Shown here: piece after piece, positions 35,472 through 39,710 of the stretch
How positions within the stretch are numbered: position 1 is the first letter of the stretch
Layout of the letters: each line of letters starts with the position of its first letter
Source: Porphyromonas uenonis 60-3
Lineage (GTDB): Bacteria > Bacteroidota > Bacteroidia > Bacteroidales > Porphyromonadaceae
Direction: 5' to 3'
DNA length: 39,710 bases
NCBI RefSeq assembly: GCF_000174775.1
Contig: NZ_ACLR01000180.1
Coordinates: forward strand, 1 to 39,710
Made by a program: the position numbers and the translations under genes
The notes under the pieces: model-generated
Database searches by the model: none
What the model saw: the letters and a program-made list of their open reading frames with translations, nothing else
Told to the model about the DNA's origin: nothing

Positions 35472-37055
35472 ATGAAGCTACAAACACCCATGAGCCTTCA
35501 GCAGAATGCTGATACTAGCTCACGAAGGCAAAAGAGCCTTGCAACTTCTAAACTTATCTCACTAATACTGTGCATGAGCGTACTGCTATTAGGAGCGTGT
35601 CGTAAATCACCTAAAGCTCCCGAGCCGACCAATACAGAAGGCAACTTGAGCATACAGCTGAACTGTCTAGGGGTGGATCTGAGAGCTGGCGATGACGATC
35701 CTCTATCTGCTGTAGAGAAGCTAGATCTATACTTTTTCTCCAGTGAGTCTGAGACGACAAAGCGCACGATGGTGGCACATCGCTCCTTTGGTAAAGCGGA
35801 GTTAACAACCAATGCTCCCATATCAATGTCACTGCCTGCTACTTCCTATTATCTAGTCGCAGTACTCAATGCTACGCCTGCAGTGCAAAACACGTTTGGT
35901 CAGGGAGGAGCTTGGAGCAATCTTTATGAGTCAACTTATAGACTTAAATCGCTATACAGTGAGTCTGAGAAAAAAGTAACTTCTGTGGTATGGAGTAATG
36001 ACCAAGGACCCATAAAAATTGAGAAGAGCGCCTTTGACAAAGGAGCATCTCCAGTACAAGTGCCACTGACACGGACTGTCGCTCGTGTCAGACTGTTTGG
36101 TGACCCTAAAGTGCCTCAGTATATGTCGTTAGACTTGACCAATGGAGGTACATTCTCAGTAGGCTGTCGAGCTGTTGAAACCTTATTGATGCGTGAGTTA
36201 GCGCCACTCATCGGAGTCGCAGAAAATAAAATGGAACAGCCTGGAGATGGGTCCAGCTTTGCTAGTCGATATGCTTATTGTCCAGGCTATAAAGAGATTG
36301 CTAACGATAATCAGAGTGACTACAAGGATCTTCTTTGGACATACAGACACTTTAATGAATCTAAGACGAATTGCAATCTAGAGTCTCTCAAGCTAATTCC
36401 CAAGACGGTCGATGAGTGTGATCTGACACAGGAAATGTACTACGTATCTGAGACGACAGTTGACCCCCATCACTTCACTTACGCCTTCCTCCCTTCTTTA
36501 CTGGTGGGTTACAAAGTTTATCCTACGAGCTTAAATGAGCTGAGTGACTTCAAGTCAGACGAAGGATGGGTTAGCTTCAATGGACACTACTATCGTGGAC
36601 ATGACTTTACCACTTATATGAAAGCAATCCTCAAGCGCAACAAGTCAACGAGCGAAACGAAGCCTGTTGTAACTATACCAACGGGCTATCCCCAAGACTT
36701 ACAAGTGGTCTGCGAAGAGTATGTAAAGACGTGTGGTGATAAAATGCTCCTAAAAGCTACTGGGTATCAAGGTGAGCTCTATCCAATAGACTTCAAGGGC
36801 TTGCGCTACTACCTGCGGAGCTACAATTATTATTACCTGCCCATCCAACACGCTCCAGATCAAGAGGGGTATGGACGCTATGGCATTATTCGAAACAACG
36901 ACTATCGTATTGAGATCAAGAGTATATCTGACTTTGGATCTCCTGTCATGATGAATATAAAGCTACACCCTGAGGAGTATGCGCCTAAGCAAGCAATCTC
37001 CTCTACACTGACTCTCACGCCACTCGAAGAGCACAATAGTACCGCCAATCTGTAG
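35472..37055 (+). CDS. Type V pilin-like lipoprotein (FimA/Mfa1 family)
   Basis: A 527-residue exported lipoprotein. A long n-region precedes lipobox LLGAC with C43 as the lipidation site. The C-terminal segment YYYLPIQHAPDQ...GRYGIIRNNDYRIEIKSI..GSPV (about 455-500) is the hallmark of Bacteroidota major fimbrial subunits. In known type V pili the lipoprotein is exported, cut after an Arg near the N-terminus by a trypsin-like protease, and polymerised by strand exchange. R71 in VDLRAGDDD, just after the strand LSIQLNCLGV, is a plausible site (inference). No anchor, tip or accessory fimbrial genes are adjacent, so it is a solitary pilin. Its DNA is more AT-rich than its neighbours. Confidence 0.8.
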   Translation: MKLQTPMSLQQNADTSSRRQKSLATSKLISLILCMSVLLLGACRKSPKAPEPTNTEGNLSIQLNCLGVDLRAGDDDPLSAVEKLDLYFFSSESETTKRTMVAHRSFGKAELTTNAPISMSLPATSYYLVAVLNATPAVQNTFGQGGAWSNLYESTYRLKSLYSESEKKVTSVVWSNDQGPIKIEKSAFDKGASPVQVPLTRTVARVRLFGDPKVPQYMSLDLTNGGTFSVGCRAVETLLMRELAPLIGVAENKMEQPGDGSSFASRYAYCPGYKEIANDNQSDYKDLLWTYRHFNESKTNCNLESLKLIPKTVDECDLTQEMYYVSETTVDPHHFTYAFLPSLLVGYKVYPTSLNELSDFKSDEGWVSFNGHYYRGHDFTTYMKAILKRNKSTSETKPVVTIPTGYPQDLQVVCEEYVKTCGDKMLLKATGYQGELYPIDFKGLRYYLRSYNYYYLPIQHAPDQEGYGRYGIIRNNDYRIEIKSISDFGSPVMMNIKLHPEEYAPKQAISSTLTLTPLEEHNSTANL

Positions 37056-37078
37056 CAGGTCTAAATAAGATTAATACA

Positions 37079-37120
37079 ACGACCACGAAGGAACACTCGG
37101 CTCCCTCGTGGTCGTTTCTT
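37079..37120 (+). terminator. Terminator after the pilin gene
   Basis: A perfect 10-bp stem (37079-37088 ACGACCACGA with 37106-37115) is followed by TTCTT. It lies 24 nt past the pilin stop. Confidence 0.8.
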
Positions 37121-37183
37121 ATACAGATAGGTGTCATGCCTCCCAGTATGGAGACCGTAGAGTGGCAGAATAGATATCTTTCG

Positions 37184-37191
37184 TATATTTG
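37184..37191 (+). promoter_or_regulatory. -7 box of the cvrA promoter
   Basis: TATATTTG matches TAnnTTTG and lies 97 nt ahead of the antiporter ATG. No TTG is at the expected -33 position. In the leader, AGCTC/GAGCT (around 37234-37248) can form a small hairpin. The 10-nt word ATCACCTTAT occurs at 37261 and again at 37280, the second overlapping the start codon. Confidence 0.45.
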
Positions 37192-37287
37192 CGAACGTAT
37201 TATTTCCCTTCTCTATGAGATCTGAGATAGTTGTCGTAGCTCTTTGGGAGCTTTCGTTAGATCACCTTATTCATTAGTAATCACCTT

Positions 37288-38823
37288 ATGATTTTATCTA
37301 CTGAGACCTTTCTCATTATTGGATCTGTTCTAATCTTTGTCGCTATCCTTCTTGGTAAGGTGGGAGCGCGCTTTGGAGTACCTGCCCTGCTACTCTTCCT
37401 GCTGACAGGTATGCTCTTTGGCGTGGATGGCATCGGTATACATTTTAGCAATATGAGAGGGGTGCAGTCCATAGGGATCGTGGCTCTATCGATCATCCTC
37501 TTTTCGGGTGGTATGGGGACCAAGCTCTCGCAGATACGCCCTGTGCTAGGCGAAGGTATTGCTTTGAGTACTATCGGAGTCTTGCTTACGACACTCTTTA
37601 CGGGTCTACTTATCTTTGGTGTGACCCACTACCTCTTTGCTTCGCTCACCTTCTCACTACCTATCGCCATCTTGCTGGCTGCGACGATGTCCAGTACCGA
37701 CTCCGCCTCAGTCTTTGCTATTCTACGTTCGCAGCGTGTGCATCTTAAAGAAAATCTAAAGCCTCTCCTAGAGTTAGAGAGTGGTAGTAACGACCCGATG
37801 GCTTACATGATTACTGTCGCTCTGATCGGCTTCGTCATGGGAGGCGAAACCTCTCTATGGGGAGTGGCTGGGAGCCTCGTACTACAGTTTTTCTTTGGAA
37901 TCATAGGAGGCTTCTTCTTTGGATGGCTATGCGTCAAGATGCTCAATAATCTGAACATTCAGAACGAAGTCCTCTATCCCATCGCTCTGCTCTGCTTGGT
38001 CATGATCACCTACGTGAGTACGTGGTACATTGGGGGCAATGGTTACCTCGCAGTCTATATAGCTGGTATCTACCTTGGAAATAGCAAAATCACAGCCCGA
38101 AAGTCGGTCTACGGCTTCTTCGATGGTATCACCTGGCTCGTACAGATTATACTCTTTATCATGCTAGGACTCTTGGTCAATCCGAGCGACATGCTCCCTG
38201 TGTTGATCCCAACGCTACTCATTGCCGTGCTGATGATGTTTGTAGCCCGTCCGCTAGCTTGTTTCGTGACGCTACTGCCATTCCGCAACCTATCCTTCAA
38301 AGCTCGTCTCTTCACCTCTTGGGTCGGTCTACGTGGAGCCGCACCGATACTCTTTGCCACCTATCCCGTACTGGCCGAGGTGCCACAGTCTAATCACATA
38401 TTTACTATAGTCTTCGTCATTACGCTAGTATCGCTCATCTGTCAGGGTATGACGATCACACCTGTCGCTCGTGCGCTACACCTAGCGGAGCCCGCACCTC
38501 CCGAAGGTTACTTCATGGGGGTTGAGATTCCTGAAGAGACTAATACAAATATGGAGGAGCGTGTGGTCGTAGAGGAGATGCTGACCGAGGGACATCTACT
38601 CAAGGATCTTGCGCTCAACCCCGAAGAGTTGGTCATACTCGTACGTCGCCACGATCGCTATATAGTGCCAAAGGGAGGACTACACCTGCATCCAGATGAT
38701 ATCCTGCTCATCGTCTCTGAGCGTCGTGAAGCTGAGACGATCAAAGCAGAGCTTCCTACGACAGATCTCTTCTCTCGCTTGCGGAAGACGCTCGGACAGG
38801 TTACTAGCCGCAAGGCTAAGTAA
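37288..38823 (+). CDS. cvrA: Potassium/proton antiporter, CvrA/NhaP2 type (CPA1)
   Basis: A 511-residue inner-membrane protein. About twelve hydrophobic segments fill residues 5-395, with the CPA transport core around SSTDSASVFAILR and LELESGSNDPMAYMIT, the latter containing the acidic ND motif of electroneutral cation/proton antiporters. The cytosolic C-terminal part (about 415-495) is a TrkA-C domain (LKDLALNPEELVILVRR, LHPDDILLIVSE). The family exports K+ (or Na+) in exchange for H+. It is monocistronic, preceded by a terminator and followed by repeats. Confidence 0.92.
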   Translation: MILSTETFLIIGSVLIFVAILLGKVGARFGVPALLLFLLTGMLFGVDGIGIHFSNMRGVQSIGIVALSIILFSGGMGTKLSQIRPVLGEGIALSTIGVLLTTLFTGLLIFGVTHYLFASLTFSLPIAILLAATMSSTDSASVFAILRSQRVHLKENLKPLLELESGSNDPMAYMITVALIGFVMGGETSLWGVAGSLVLQFFFGIIGGFFFGWLCVKMLNNLNIQNEVLYPIALLCLVMITYVSTWYIGGNGYLAVYIAGIYLGNSKITARKSVYGFFDGITWLVQIILFIMLGLLVNPSDMLPVLIPTLLIAVLMMFVARPLACFVTLLPFRNLSFKARLFTSWVGLRGAAPILFATYPVLAEVPQSNHIFTIVFVITLVSLICQGMTITPVARALHLAEPAPPEGYFMGVEIPEETNTNMEERVVVEEMLTEGHLLKDLALNPEELVILVRRHDRYIVPKGGLHLHPDDILLIVSERREAETIKAELPTTDLFSRLRKTLGQVTSRKAK

Positions 38824-38903
38824 AGGCTCTAGGCACTTGAGACTGGTGCTAAAGCATGATACAGGATGACTTCATCTATGGCACTATCAAGGAAATTGAA
38901 AGA

Positions 38904-39070
38904 TTCCTCGGTGGAGATTCTAAATTATCCAGCGAGGAACGAAGAAATTCTTCGGAACTTTGATTTGATTCTTCCGAAGTTTCATTTCATTCTTCCGAAC
39001 TTTTATTTCCCGGTTCCGTGGAGAATAGTTGTTTTTCAGTGAGCTATTTGCAAATTCCTCCGAAGAAATG
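38904..39070 (+). repeat. Phased ~21-nt degenerate repeat array, copy 3
   Basis: Same orientation as copy 1. Bases 38969-39009 are identical to 10523-10563. TTCTTCCGAA at 38969 and 38990 are 21 nt apart, and related words (TTCCTCGGTG at 38904, TTCTTCGGAA at about 38948, TTCCTCCGAA near 39055) continue at similar spacing. The equivalent minus-strand frame starts MKLRKNQIKV but stops after 22 codons, which argues against a conserved protein. It lies 80 nt beyond cvrA, and 38824-38903 shows no other feature. Confidence 0.8.
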
Positions 39071-39108
39071 GCTGTGATCGGGAAAAGGTCGGGAGATTGG
39101 TCGGAGGG

Positions 39109-39229
39109 CAGGGCTGATGCATTATAATTGCTCCGTTAGGAGCTACACATTAGCGACAAGCGAGACTTGGATGAATTCATTATATAGTATTGCTGTCCGA
39201 CTACTCGACTTCGACCAATCTACAGTTTT
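39109..39229 (+). repeat. 121-nt dispersed repeat, copy B
   Basis: The reverse complement of 31077-31197 with two mismatches. It includes GCTCCGTTAGGAGC as a small hairpin. Its end CAGTTTT runs directly into the IS (39229/39230); in copy A the same end continues into unrelated array sequence. The last T may belong to either element. Confidence 0.88.
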
Positions 39230-39276
39230 GTCCTCTCCTGAAATAGTACACAGTCGGGAAGCCAACCCCAACAACA

Positions 39277-39642
39277 ATGAAACAAGAAAAAAGTAACCGA
39301 GGACGAAAGGGATATCCCCTAGATTTCAAGTGGAGAGTCATCGATGACCTCCTAGCCACAGGCGAGAGCATCGCCACCACCAGCCAGCGCTACGGCATCA
39401 CCACACGCACCATTCGAAATTGGTTGCGTACCTTTGGTGTAGAGTTACCCAACCAAAGCACTATGAGCAAGACAAACAAGAACAAAGACGTAGATCCAGA
39501 GTACGCAGAACTCAAGCGTGAAAACGCTCGCCTCAAAGCAGCCCTCTTCCAGGCTGAGAGCAAGGCCTTGGTCAACAAAACACTACTCGAAGTGGTCTTG
39601 AATCGCTACCACATTGATCTAAAAAAAAAGACCGATTTGTAG
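39277..39642 (+). CDS. IS3-family transposase OrfA
   Basis: 121 residues, identical to the protein at 24-389: N-terminal helix-turn-helix (about 14-50) and a leucine-zipper-like helix (about 73-110). The run of nine A at 39621-39629 followed by G lies within the codons for residues 115-118 and should direct -1 frameshifting to produce OrfAB. Both copies being identical points to recent transposition. Confidence 0.93.
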   Translation: MKQEKSNRGRKGYPLDFKWRVIDDLLATGESIATTSQRYGITTRTIRNWLRTFGVELPNQSTMSKTNKNKDVDPEYAELKRENARLKAALFQAESKALVNKTLLEVVLNRYHIDLKKKTDL

Positions 39643-39710
39643 CCGTGAGACAGCTTGAACAGGCCAAAGTGAGAGATCAAAAGCTCTCCATAACCTACCT
39701 TTGTCAGCAG
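39627..39710 (+). CDS. IS3-family transposase OrfB, N-terminal fragment (-1 frame)
   Basis: The -1 frame is open from the slippery run to the last base, reading KDRFVAVRQLEQAK and ending TYLCQQ. The end resembles the start of IS3-family OrfB, where a short helical region precedes the DDE integrase core. The catalytic domain is outside the window. Confidence 0.75.

Larger units (their letters stand above)
39229..39710 (+). mobile_element. IS3-family insertion sequence, second copy, 5' part (truncated by window edge)
   Basis: Begins TGTCCTCTCCTGAAATAG and carries orfA plus the first 28 codons of orfB in the -1 frame. It matches the copy at 1-437 in inverted orientation throughout the compared region. 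It is inserted next to the 121-nt repeat. The right end of the element is beyond the window. Confidence 0.92.

Overview
The window reads as a chromosomal contig from an anaerobic Bacteroidota, most likely a Porphyromonas of moderate GC content. Evidence: promoters of the Bacteroidetes type (TTG, 19-nt spacer, TAnnTTTG), few Shine-Dalgarno sites, a secreted tricorn-like S41 protease, an HtpG with a C-terminal coiled-coil insertion, a type V (FimA/Mfa1-like) pilin lipoprotein and a RhuM-family protein. I infer the genus from family resemblance and gene order (pyrG-yidC-purF-carA-carB), not from a search.

Both ends lie inside the same IS3-family insertion sequence, in opposite orientations with the 5' ends facing inward. 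The first 437 bases are, as far as read, the reverse complement of 39229-39665. This is what a short-read assembly broken at a multicopy IS looks like, so the window is probably one whole contig rather than a transposon.

Layout. 1-437: IS 5' end. 441-9182, minus strand: an apparent proteostasis operon clpC-like > htpG > tricorn-like protease, with a good promoter at 9153-9182 and a strong terminator at 441-480. 9326-9910, minus: tRNA-Asp(GTC), tRNA-Leu(CAG), tRNA-Leu(GAG) with promoter and terminator. 9911-10806: a gene-free stretch with a second promoter, a possible structured RNA, a heptamer array and a phased repeat array. 10807-21409, plus: pyrG, yidC, purF-like, carA, carB and a TrmN6-type methyltransferase, rich in glutamine amidotransferases of nucleotide synthesis. 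21410-22028: a second repeat-rich spacer. 22029-26030, minus: sppA > lpxK > thiL. 26296-29431, plus: rsmI and a coiled-coil lipoprotein (overlapping by 4 nt), then a HAD phosphatase and recO (also overlapping by 4 nt). 29544-30751, minus: a small unknown ORF coupled to rhuM. 30752-31252: a third repeat-rich spacer. 31253-34174, plus: mazG, a methyltransferase with an N-terminal zinc ribbon, and an outer-membrane-like protein, tightly packed. 34300-34815, minus: an XRE regulator. 34816-35471: AT-rich spacer. 35472-37055: solitary type V pilin. 37288-38823: cvrA/nhaP2-type antiporter. 38824-39228: a fourth repeat-rich spacer, ending at the second IS copy.

Most genes are housekeeping. The least explained content is in the spacers. 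Degenerate arrays recur at about 21-22 nt, roughly two DNA helical turns. Three spacers share an identical 41-nt core; others keep the period and a palindromic unit but use a different sequence. A separate 121-nt repeat occurs twice in inverted orientation, and one copy directly abuts the IS. The arrays have no spacers and 22 is not a multiple of three, so they are neither CRISPRs nor simple coding repeats.
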